Origin: an uncultured Varibaculum sp.
GTDB taxonomy: Bacteria; Actinomycetota; Actinomycetes; Actinomycetales; Actinomycetaceae
Length of the DNA: 14,985 nt
Direction: 5' to 3'
NCBI RefSeq assembly: GCF_902489465.1
Contig: NZ_CABTZZ010000043.1
Location: forward strand, 1 to 14,985
A model generated the notes under the pieces. The model did no database searches. It was not told the origin of the DNA and saw only the letters and a program-made list of their open reading frames with translations. The stretch's first letter is position 1, and each line of letters starts with the position of its first letter. Both the position numbers and the translations under genes were made by a program. This document shows positions 1 to 6,695 of this stretch, piece after piece.

Positions 1-1480
1 AATCCATACCAGCAGTAGCCGACTCAAACTTATGAGTCACCTTAAACTTCTCAACCGGAACCAAACCAGCATCAATGTTCTGTTGATGCTCATTGATTTG
101 CAGCGTAATAATCTCAGTTGTCATAGTGTCAGGATCGGCATCGGAATTAACTTCACCTGCGCCCTCACCTTGTAAAGTGAGCTTTTGCCCGGCGGGAGGT
201 ACGAACCGTACTTTGTAATTACCAGCAGCTAGATTGGTGAAAGAGTAAGCACCTTGATCGTCGGTTACCACATCGGCAACCGGGTTTCCGCTAGCGTCAA
301 CTGCCGGATTGCCTTGCTCGTCTAGCAGCTTAACCGTAACCCCAGCAACCTTGCTCTCAGTGGCAGCCTGCATACCGTCTTTGTTGGTATCATTCCAAAC
401 TTTTCCGGAAATCTGGGCACTCTTGGGAAGACGGAAACTCAGCCGGAAAAAGTCAAGATTCTCTTGGTTACTAGCTTGTTGATTGCCGATCATAATCGGT
501 TTATTGTTCAAGACGTTATAACCGTTAATTCCATCTCCATAGGCAGGCCCGTAGCCGGGTTTATCGGCGTTATTTGCGTAAATGGCTGCTCCAGCTCCTT
601 CAAAAGCACTGAAAGGAACAGCGTGGTGCAGGAGCTTGATTTTGACGGTGTCAAAAGTTCCTTGCAAACGTACAGACCCGGTACCGGCTTGAACCAGTTC
701 AGGAGAGTAAAACTCTGGATATTGATAATTTCGATTTCCACAATCCAGGCGTCCAGACCACGGCAAACCGTTCGAGAGGTTGTAGGTGTTCCGTTCGGCC
801 ACTTCCAAGGTGTTATCAGTAACATTAAGATTTTCACCATCGGAAGCCTTAACGAATTTAACCCCTTCGGTTAAAAGCTCCATATCGGTGGCGTTAAAGG
901 AGGCTCTCACAAAATTTCCGACGGCATAGGATGCATCATTTGAGTGGTAGGAATAGCCACCCAAACCAGAAATATCAATAATCGGATCGGTTACTTTCTT
1001 GGAAAACTTGAAAGTAACTGTACCCACTTCCGAGGCGCCATTAAAGTTTAATTTCTGCCAGCTGCCCAACGGACCACCTGATCCGGTACTTCCCTGAGCA
1101 GCAATCCCCAATGCCGGAATGCTAGCGGGATCGGGCTCTCCTACAAATTGTTGGGCAGTAGCCTTATAAGCCGCTTGATTGGTTCCCTGGCGAGTAAGAT
1201 AAGTAGCTCCCTCGTCCCTTTCTGCCTGCTTCTCGAAAGTAGCAACTACATCGACATCTCCGATGCTAGATGATGCTTTTGAGTAGGCACGGTTGTATGA
1301 CGGACTTTTGGAGGTGAAATCAGTGGTAATATTGTCCTCTTCGGAGGTTGTCCAAGCCGTATTTACCTCAAAATCATTGGCCGTTACCGCCTGAGCTACC
1401 CCCCCCCAAGGGATAAAAGCCGCGACTAAAGCGACGGCCAAGGGGGTACCTAAAAGTCCCCCTAAACGTCTGGTTTTCAT
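1..1480 (-). CDS. Secreted SdrD B-like-domain surface protein, C-terminus outside window
   Basis: An open frame runs without a stop from ATG (1480-1478) to the window edge, giving 493 residues of a longer protein. It starts with a Sec signal peptide: MKTRR, a hydrophobic core (about residues 6-24), and a likely signal-peptidase site after A-Q-A at residue 31. Residues 32-356 are Ser/Thr/Asn/Gly-rich, with a likely beta-rich adhesin character, and I do not recognise the fold. Residues about 357-475 form an SdrD B-like domain: it opens with ISGKVWNDTNKDG, continues with GVTVKLLD and TDDQGAYSFTNLAAGNYKV, and ends near QNIDAGLVP. Such domains are stalk modules of cell-wall-anchored Gram-positive surface proteins, so an LPxTG anchor or more repeats may lie beyond the edge (inference). 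An AGGAG Shine-Dalgarno sits about 5 nt before the ATG. Residues 25-28 (W-G-G-V) are encoded by a nine-G run, so expression may be phase variable. Binding target unknown. Confidence 0.85.
   Translation of the reverse strand, partial: MKTRRLGGLLGTPLAVALVAAFIPWGGVAQAVTANDFEVNTAWTTSEEDNITTDFTSKSPSYNRAYSKASSSIGDVDVVATFEKQAERDEGATYLTRQGTNQAAYKATAQQFVGEPDPASIPALGIAAQGSTGSGGPLGSWQKLNFNGASEVGTVTFKFSKKVTDPIIDISGLGGYSYHSNDASYAVGNFVRASFNATDMELLTEGVKFVKASDGENLNVTDNTLEVAERNTYNLSNGLPWSGRLDCGNRNYQYPEFYSPELVQAGTGSVRLQGTFDTVKIKLLHHAVPFSAFEGAGAAIYANNADKPGYGPAYGDGINGYNVLNNKPIMIGNQQASNQENLDFFRLSFRLPKSAQISGKVWNDTNKDGMQAATESKVAGVTVKLLDEQGNPAVDASGNPVADVVTDDQGAYSFTNLAAGNYKVRFVPPAGQKLTLQGEGAGEVNSDADPDTMTTEIITLQINEHQQNIDAGLVPVEKFKVTHKFESATAGMD
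1399..1407 (-). repeat. Nine-G homopolymer inside signal-peptide codons
   Basis: The plus strand has nine C; the coding strand reads CCT TGG GGG GGG GTA. With eight G the frame becomes TGG GGG GGG TAG, an immediate stop. With ten G it reads through 8-9 more codons to TGA (GGC CAA TGA). Only nine G (or a change by multiples of three) keeps the surface protein open. This is the structure of a slipped-strand phase-variation tract; whether it varies in the population cannot be seen here. Confidence 0.8.
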
Positions 1481-1585
1481 TACTCTCCTTTTCCTTGAAA
1501 TGGCACCACGAAAGAAAAAGATTCTAGCCCTCAACTAAAATCTCTTTCATGGGTATTACGGATTTATTCTACTACCTTTTACACT

Positions 1586-1603
1586 CCCCCCCCCAAAAAA
1601 AAA
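1586..1603 (-). repeat. T9-G9 double homopolymer upstream of the surface-protein gene
   Basis: On the plus strand nine C (1586-1594) are followed directly by nine A (1595-1603); on the gene's strand this is T9 then G9, about 105-125 bp before the ATG. It lies in the only possible promoter region of the surface gene, between the preceding GNAT stop (1748) and the start. A TAGAAT (-10-like) sequence lies 18 nt downstream on the same strand, and a perfect TTGACA (-35-like) lies upstream at 1671-1666, though no convincing -10 partner for the latter is visible. A length change in the tract could alter promoter spacing; that is inference. Confidence 0.6.
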
Positions 1604-1747
1604 TTGCCATTATTGCAGGTTAAAGACGTATAACCCAATTGTTGCTAAAAGGTTACTCAATTGAATGTCAACATCAATTCCTCACCATGCGAGCAATATA
1701 GTTAATTGACGCAGCGAATAGGTAAATCCGGGGTCACTTACTAAGAA

Positions 1748-2737
1748 TTAAGATTCGCAAGAGGCAGGAGTCTCGATCGCGTATTGGGTGGAAGTGCCGA
1801 TAACTTTAAATCCTGCCTCTAAAAATAGATGCCGAGTGGCGGGGTCGGCGGTCTCCGGCAGTAGCGCACCGACGGTAGCGAATCCTTGTTTTTTAAAGGC
1901 CGTCAGCACCCCCGCGATTAGCGATTTTAGAATCGCCTCGTTTTCCCACCCCGGAAGGAGTCCTAACAAATCGATATAGCCTTGGCGATTCCCTACCGCG
2001 GTCCAATCTTGCCGATATATAGAAGACAGCACAAAGCCAGCGATCTCGGAACGATCCGTGGTTTTATCTAGCGCCACGAAAGAACAATCCGGGGTAAATT
2101 CTCCCCGGCGAGTTGTCCAATCCTCTAAAGTGTATCCCGAATCTGCTTTCCGCTTTTCCAAGATCCGGTTGACAGCTTGCCGCAACAGGTCATCGAGTTC
2201 TTTATCCCAGGTGACAATCTGGAACGGGTGGGACAGGCTCGGTACTGCAATCGGAGCGGACAGGTCCCGAGACACATCCACGAAGGAATCAGTTTGCGTA
2301 TAACCGGCATCTACCAGTAATTGGGACAGTTCCGGGGCGATATCTTCCACATAAAAGAGGGCGCGTCCGGGACGGGAATGATCTAGTAAGGCTCGAGCCT
2401 GATCTCGTTGCCAGGATATGGAGGCGCGTCCAAGTCCTTGACCGCGGTAGCGCGGATCTACTCCGCCTTCACAAACCACTTCGTTTAACAGTAACCGGGG
2501 ACGCACCTGCGCATAGGCAACCAGGTTGTTTCCTGAACCGAAAGCGCCGATCGTGCGCCAGCTGGAGGGAGCCGCAAAAAAATCTTCCACTTCAGAAATC
2601 GCGGTTCTAAAGGGCGGATTGTCGAACTCTTCGATCCGGTGGATCAGACTTCCCACTTCTGCCACGTTATCGGAGCCGAGTTTGCGCCAGGAAAAGTTTC
2701 CGCTACCTGCCGGCAATGACCATGCGGGTATTTCCAT
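1748..2737 (-). CDS. GNAT family N-acetyltransferase, tandem-domain (second of pair)
   Basis: A 329-residue protein with two GNAT-type halves. The N-terminal half (about 15-160) has the acetyl-CoA pyrophosphate-binding motif A as R98-G-Q-G-L-G103, followed by the usual helix, and ends in an EDIAPELSQLLVDAGY segment typical of GNAT strand/helix 4-5. The C-terminal half (about 170-322) keeps the fold signature (SFVALDK, IAGFVLSS, GYIDLLGLLPGWENEAILKS, then LFLEAGFKVIG) but lacks a clear R/Q-x-x-G-x-G/A loop, so it may be non-catalytic. The acyl acceptor is unknown; tandem GNATs in actinobacteria include mycothiol synthase MshD, but nothing here identifies it as MshD. The ATG overlaps the stop of the upstream gene as TAATG, suggesting translational coupling. 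No obvious intrinsic terminator is seen after its TAA. Confidence 0.85.
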   Translation of the reverse strand: MEIPAWSLPAGSGNFSWRKLGSDNVAEVGSLIHRIEEFDNPPFRTAISEVEDFFAAPSSWRTIGAFGSGNNLVAYAQVRPRLLLNEVVCEGGVDPRYRGQGLGRASISWQRDQARALLDHSRPGRALFYVEDIAPELSQLLVDAGYTQTDSFVDVSRDLSAPIAVPSLSHPFQIVTWDKELDDLLRQAVNRILEKRKADSGYTLEDWTTRRGEFTPDCSFVALDKTTDRSEIAGFVLSSIYRQDWTAVGNRQGYIDLLGLLPGWENEAILKSLIAGVLTAFKKQGFATVGALLPETADPATRHLFLEAGFKVIGTSTQYAIETPASCES

Positions 2738-3825
2738 TACAACTCCACCGTATAGATCATGCGGGCTCCGGCTAACTGAAAATCACAAGCGGTACATACC
2801 CGGGACAGATCACCAAGTTTCGGATAGTTATCCTCAGCAAAGACCTGTTTATAGCCCGAATCTGCGCAAGCTAAGAGTACTTGGGAAAGCACCTGTTTGA
2901 GTACCGCAAAATCGGCGCCGTGACTGTCGGCATTTCGCCGGTCATCACCAAAAATGTCAACTGCTACTGCCGGAATGATTTGTTCAGATATTCCCTCAGA
3001 TTCTAGGGTGCTGCGTTGGCAAAGATTGCGGTAAACCACCAGACAATAGGCCAGCACCCGTCCAGAGCTCATCGATATAGCCGCAAAAGAAAGATCGGGA
3101 GCCAGGTTCGCCACTACCCGCCCCCACCAGCGAGAAGCATCTCCTTTCGCCGCATAAAGCCGGGCAGAATTCGCTACATGTAGGGCTTTTACTTCTTCCC
3201 ATTGATCAGGCGAGAGGCGACGGGCAGAAACTATCCGCACGTCCTTAATAGGGAACTTTAAGGGGAGCTTAGTCAGGGTAGCAGGATCTAATTGGTGAGA
3301 AAAGACTTTAATCGTACGCTGCGCCGAGAACCCGGCCGCGGCATAAAGCATCCGGCGGTCTCCGGCGCGTTCATCAACCACGTTACGGATTTGGGCGGGA
3401 CGTTCATAGTCTTCGCCATAGTAATCCAGCATCAGTTCCCGAGCCCGCACATCTTGCCAGGCCAACAAGGCTCTGCCGATTCCGCGTCCTCGCCAATGCT
3501 CAGCAGCGACCGCGAATAGGTCGGCGCGGGCATAGGTTTTTTCATCTGGCTGCAGGGTGACTGACCCGAAAGCCGCCAGGTTGCCACGGGAATCTAAACC
3601 AATCAAGCAATCTTGCAGTTCCGGGTGACTTAGTGCCTGAGTTAGGCGGGTGATCTCGCCCTCGGAAGTAGGGCGCGCGGGATGGGAATGCTGTTCGGTT
3701 AAGTGAATCAGTTCCCGGATTCTCCAAGAGTCAGTTTCACGCGAAGGTCGCCAATATAGACCCAGGTGAACCGGGGGTACCGGGGCAGCTGGCAGGCTCC
3801 CTAACCTTTCGCGCAAAGTTGACAT
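2737..3825 (-). CDS. GNAT family N-acetyltransferase, tandem-domain (first of pair)
   Basis: A 362-residue protein with the same two-half layout as its downstream neighbour. The N-terminal domain (about 25-180) carries a clear motif A, W111-R-G-R-G-I-G117-R, followed by ALLAWQDVRARELML, and ends at MLYAAAGFSAQRTIKVF, as in GNAT enzymes. The C-terminal half (about 195-362) has RVLAYCLVVYR and a final CTACDFQLAGARMIYTVEL strand, but the CoA loop is replaced by a longer IFGDDRRNADSHGADFAV segment, so CoA binding in this half is doubtful. Substrate unknown. It starts 40 nt after the parE stop on the same strand, so it probably belongs to the parE transcript; its own ribosome-binding site is weak (AAGA before AAAAAC-ATG). 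The two GNAT genes look like an old tandem duplication. Confidence 0.85.
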   Translation of the reverse strand: MSTLRERLGSLPAAPVPPVHLGLYWRPSRETDSWRIRELIHLTEQHSHPARPTSEGEITRLTQALSHPELQDCLIGLDSRGNLAAFGSVTLQPDEKTYARADLFAVAAEHWRGRGIGRALLAWQDVRARELMLDYYGEDYERPAQIRNVVDERAGDRRMLYAAAGFSAQRTIKVFSHQLDPATLTKLPLKFPIKDVRIVSARRLSPDQWEEVKALHVANSARLYAAKGDASRWWGRVVANLAPDLSFAAISMSSGRVLAYCLVVYRNLCQRSTLESEGISEQIIPAVAVDIFGDDRRNADSHGADFAVLKQVLSQVLLACADSGYKQVFAEDNYPKLGDLSRVCTACDFQLAGARMIYTVEL

Positions 3826-3865
3826 GTTTTTATCTTAACGGGGGTCAAGCGGCAAACCGAAACTG

Positions 3866-5992
3866 TTAAGCATCTATTTGTTCAGCTGCCAGTTGGTCTG
3901 CGCCTGCCACAATGAACTCCCGCCGAGGCGCTACCGTGGATCCCATGAGCAGCTCAAAAATATTTTCGGCTTGTTGCAACGCGGCTTCATCGGCAAAAGT
4001 AATTTGGCGGAGTATACGTTTGCCGCGCTGCATGGTGGTTTCTGCCAGCTGCGAAGCATCCATTTCGCCCAGCCCTTTATAGCGCTGGATGGGTTCCTTA
4101 TATTTGCGTCCACTCTTAGCGAGGGCGCGCAGACGCTGATGTAGCTCGTCCTCGGAATAGGTATAAATAATTTCTTTCTTTTTCCGCCCCTGAGCTGGAA
4201 CTTCGATCCGGTGCAAGGGAGGGACTGCCGCATAAACCCGCCCGGCAGCAATCAGGGGGCGCATATAACGGAAGAATAGGGTTAGCAGCAGGGTGCGAAT
4301 ATGCGCGCCATCCACATCGGCGTCGGTCATCATAATGACTTTGCCGTATCTGGCCGAGTCCAAGTCGAAGCTGCGCCCAGAACCTGCCCCGATAACTTGG
4401 ATAATCGCTGCGCATTCGGCATTGGAAAGCATATCGGAAGTAGAAGCTTTTTGGGTGTTGAGGATTTTTCCGCGAATCGGCAGCAACGCCTGGAAATCCG
4501 CAGAGCGTGCCTGTTTCGCGGTACCTAGTGCCGAGTCGCCCTCCACAATAAACAGTTCGCAATCCTCAACTTTATTAGAGCGACAATCCGCGAGTTTGGC
4601 CGGTAGCGAGGAGGTTTCCAAGGCATTTTTACGCCGCGAAATCTCTTTTTGATGCCGCGCACTCACTCGCGCCCGCATCTCCCCCACGACCTTTTCCATC
4701 AGGGCAAATACTTGCTGTTTATCATCGCGTTTAGAGGAAGCAAACTTCTTTTCCAGCCAGGAGCTAACTGCACTGGACACCGCCTGACGCACCTGGGGAG
4801 TACCTAATACTTCCTTGGTTTGCCCCTCGAACTGGGGCTCGGGCAGCCGCACGGTCACCACTGCGGTCAGCCCCGCCATTACGTCCTCTTTTTCGATTCG
4901 GATCTTGGCTTCTTTTTGGGTGAGTTTCAGGCGCTTCGATTTCTTATTTTTATCGATCTGGCTGCGCAATACCCGCACTAGGGCGTTTTCAAATCCCATA
5001 ATGTGGGTGCCGCCCATGGGGGTGGCCACGATGTTCACGAAAGAGCGCTCTACGGTGTCATAGCCGTTGCCCCAACGCAGGGCAATATCGATATCGCAGG
5101 TGCGTTCTACTTCTACCGGGCGTAAATGCCCACTTTCTTGGTCTAACTGTTGCACCGTTTCACTGTAGGTACGCTGGTCACGAATACACCAGGTGTCTAC
5201 AATCGCTTGATCGGGGGCGAGGAAGTCCACGAAATCTTCGGTTCCGCCCTCGGCCTTAAAAGACTCTTCTAGGGGTTCTTCCGGACGTTCATCGCGGCAA
5301 ATAATAGTTAGTCCCGGCACTAAGAATGCGGTTTGGCGCGCGCGTTCTAACAGGTGCTCCCACGAGAATCCGGTGGCGGCAGTTTTGGGGAAGATCTGAA
5401 AATCTGCCCAAAAACGCACCCGGGTTCCGGTCTTTTTCTTGGGGGCTTTCCCTATTACTTTCAGTTTGGATTCTTTGGTGAAAGGCTTAAACGGCGAGGT
5501 AGGCGTGCGGGATTGGGTGTCGTCGAACTCTCCGGGTTCCCCGCGCAGAAAAGACATTTGATAAGTTTTTCCGCCCCGATCTACCTGCACATCTAGGCGG
5601 GCAGAGAGGGCGTTTACTACCGAAGCACCCACCCCGTGCAGGCCGCCCGCTGCCCCGTAGGAGCCGGTGCCGAACTTTCCGCCCGCATGCAGTTTGGTAT
5701 AGACCACCTCCACCCCAGATAGTCCCACCCCGGGGACTTCATCGACGGGGATACCGCGGCCATTGTCTGCTACTGAAACCGAATGGTCATCGCCGATAAT
5801 GACCTCGATCCGGTCACAGTAACCTTCGAGGGCTTCATCTACCGAGTTGTCGATAATTTCCCACAGGCAATGCATCAGCCCGCGGTGATCGGTGGAGCCG
5901 ATATACATACCGGGACGCTTGCGAACTGCGTCCAGTCCTTCTAGTACCGACAGGTGCCGGGCGGTGTAATCCGATTTCGTCTTGAGTGCCAC
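3866..5992 (-). CDS. parE: DNA topoisomerase IV subunit B (type IIA ATPase subunit, ParE/GyrB2)
   Basis: A 708-residue ATPase subunit of a type IIA topoisomerase, which with a ParC/GyrA partner decatenates or relaxes chromosomal DNA. The GHKL ATPase domain shows E45-IIDNS (Mg/ATP-binding), D76-NGRGIP, and the ATP lid GGLHGVGASVVNALS (116-130). The transducer carries the Q-T-K loop at 391-393, followed by EVLGTP, which resembles ParE rather than the TKLGN of actinobacterial GyrB. The TOPRIM domain has FIVEGDSALG (E484), LPIRGKILN (505-512) and the metal site D557-A-D-V-D561; the C-terminal YKGLGEMDASQL is present. Length is normal. The start is GTG: an in-frame TAA lies four codons upstream and no other start exists before the conserved MYIGS. 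The AGGGGG Shine-Dalgarno practically touches the GTG, which is odd. Adjacent to rpoD as in many actinobacteria. Confidence 0.93.
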   Translation of the reverse strand: MALKTKSDYTARHLSVLEGLDAVRKRPGMYIGSTDHRGLMHCLWEIIDNSVDEALEGYCDRIEVIIGDDHSVSVADNGRGIPVDEVPGVGLSGVEVVYTKLHAGGKFGTGSYGAAGGLHGVGASVVNALSARLDVQVDRGGKTYQMSFLRGEPGEFDDTQSRTPTSPFKPFTKESKLKVIGKAPKKKTGTRVRFWADFQIFPKTAATGFSWEHLLERARQTAFLVPGLTIICRDERPEEPLEESFKAEGGTEDFVDFLAPDQAIVDTWCIRDQRTYSETVQQLDQESGHLRPVEVERTCDIDIALRWGNGYDTVERSFVNIVATPMGGTHIMGFENALVRVLRSQIDKNKKSKRLKLTQKEAKIRIEKEDVMAGLTAVVTVRLPEPQFEGQTKEVLGTPQVRQAVSSAVSSWLEKKFASSKRDDKQQVFALMEKVVGEMRARVSARHQKEISRRKNALETSSLPAKLADCRSNKVEDCELFIVEGDSALGTAKQARSADFQALLPIRGKILNTQKASTSDMLSNAECAAIIQVIGAGSGRSFDLDSARYGKVIMMTDADVDGAHIRTLLLTLFFRYMRPLIAAGRVYAAVPPLHRIEVPAQGRKKKEIIYTYSEDELHQRLRALAKSGRKYKEPIQRYKGLGEMDASQLAETTMQRGKRILRQITFADEAALQQAENIFELLMGSTVAPRREFIVAGADQLAAEQIDA

Positions 5993-5993
5993 C

Positions 5994-6009
5994 CCCCTAG
6001 TTTAAGGGG
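5994..6009 (-). promoter_or_regulatory. Hairpin over the parE Shine-Dalgarno
   Basis: On the transcript strand CCCCT (6009-6005) can pair with AGGGG (5998-5994) around a TAAACT loop. The second arm is the only Shine-Dalgarno candidate of parE and lies 1-2 nt before its GTG. Just upstream GCCAC/GTGGC (6011-6027) forms another short stem. Together they could hide the ribosome-binding site. The pairing is visible; a regulatory role is inference. Confidence 0.4.
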
Positions 6010-6190
6010 TGCCACTTTTTAGGTGGCGAGCGGCTTTCCGAGGGCGAGTGATTGTGAGGGACTTCCCGCCGGGTTGCGGGGTAATAGGCGCAGTATCCCG
6101 CCACTATCTCGTAACCGTTTTGTGAATAGGATTAGCGAGTATAATCGGGATAAATACTGCCGAAGCCAGACTTAGGGAACTCCCCCACAA

Positions 6191-6260
6191 CCTGCCCCAG
6201 AGTACCCGGAAAGTCCGGACGACTCGAATCAAGCCACCCCAGCAGAGCAACCGGGGCAGG
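6191..6260. other. Nested inverted repeats in the parE leader region
   Basis: Between parE and the DUF7455 gene (5993-6334, 342 bp without a gene) the arms CCTGCCCC (6191-6198) and GGGGCAGG (6253-6260) are perfectly complementary. Inside them lies CCGGA-AAG-TCCGG (6206-6218 region) flanked by GAGT/ACTC, and CCCC near 6237-6240 can compete for the GGGG arm. This nested arrangement suggests a folded RNA, most likely in the minus-strand leader of parE. It matches no riboswitch, tRNA, tmRNA, SRP or RNase P signature that I know. The rest of the gap holds the candidate promoters noted separately and nothing else I can name. Confidence 0.4.
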
Positions 6261-6299
6261 AAAACTAAGCGCGAAAAGTTAAAACTTACGGATTAGTGC

Positions 6300-6328
6300 A
6301 GTTTAAAAGCTGATAGCAAGTAAGGCAA
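6300..6328 (-). promoter_or_regulatory. Candidate sigma-70-type promoter for parE
   Basis: On the minus strand TTGCCT (6328-6323) and TAAACT (6305-6300) are separated by exactly 17 bp, a good match to the housekeeping consensus. Transcription would start near 6293, giving parE a leader of about 300 nt that includes the inverted repeats. Sequence match only. Confidence 0.5.
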
Positions 6329-6334
6329 CCGCCC

Positions 6335-6568
6335 CTAGCGGGCGCGAGAAAGTGAAGTCATAGGCGCGTTTTCGGCCTCCTCAAAATGCAGCTGCGAGGT
6401 GTTATCCACGATTTCGGCGCCGCTAGCGCGCAAAGCCGGCACTAGGGCGTGGGCGTGATGGGCGCAGAAAAACAGATTGCCGGCCTCCAGGCGGGCAAGA
6501 ACCCACGCCTGCGCTCCGCAGGTATCGCAACGATCAGTCGCGTCAAAAACATAGGTTTGCTCACTCAT
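6335..6568 (-). CDS. DUF7455 small zinc-ribbon-like protein
   Basis: A 77-residue protein starting MSEQTYVFDATDRCDTCGAQ. Four candidate metal ligands are visible as C14-x-x-C17 and C35-x-x-H38 (in LFFCAHHAHAL), the pattern of the DUF7455 family found beside the primary sigma-factor gene in many actinobacteria. The function is not established; a small zinc-binding protein is the most that can be said. I chose ATG 6568 rather than the upstream in-frame start at 6655: the extension is basic and unlike the family, and its codons would run into the rpoD terminator hairpin. The Shine-Dalgarno is weak (GAAGA). The TAG stop sits within a small CGCCC/GGGCG stem (6330-6344). It lies between rpoD and parE in the same direction. 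Confidence 0.8.
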   Translation of the reverse strand: MSEQTYVFDATDRCDTCGAQAWVLARLEAGNLFFCAHHAHALVPALRASGAEIVDNTSQLHFEEAENAPMTSLSRAR

Positions 6569-6630
6569 GTCTTCATTGTCTACTGCCCGCCTAAGGAAGT
6601 CACGCCTACCGCTCTTCCTTTCGCGTCTGG

Positions 6631-6671
6631 CAAAACTAAACCGCCGTCCTTGCATTTGGCAAGGACGGCGG
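6631..6671 (-). terminator. Intrinsic terminator of rpoD
   Basis: The perfect 13-bp arms CCGCCGTCCTTGC (6641-6653) and GCAAGGACGGCGG (6659-6671) enclose a 5-nt loop. On the minus strand the hairpin is followed by TTTAGTTTT, and it starts 25 bp after the rpoD stop. It should insulate rpoD from the DUF7455 gene, which therefore needs its own promoter. Confidence 0.9.
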
Positions 6672-6695
6672 AAAGTTCAAAGTGTGGCGGCGACC

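Noticed and set aside
464..874. Open frames on both strands (464-874 plus, 508-840 minus) within the first 1.5 kb
   Set aside because: Both overlap the long minus-strand surface-protein frame, which has a signal peptide, a ribosome-binding site and an SdrD-B domain.
6215..6235. TTCGAGTC on the minus strand, like a tRNA T-loop
   Set aside because: No acceptor or anticodon stem can be built around it.
6569..6655. Longer N-terminus for the DUF7455 protein (start at 6655)
   Set aside because: The extra 29 residues are basic, unlike the family, and start inside the rpoD terminator hairpin; MSEQ at 6568 fits the family start.
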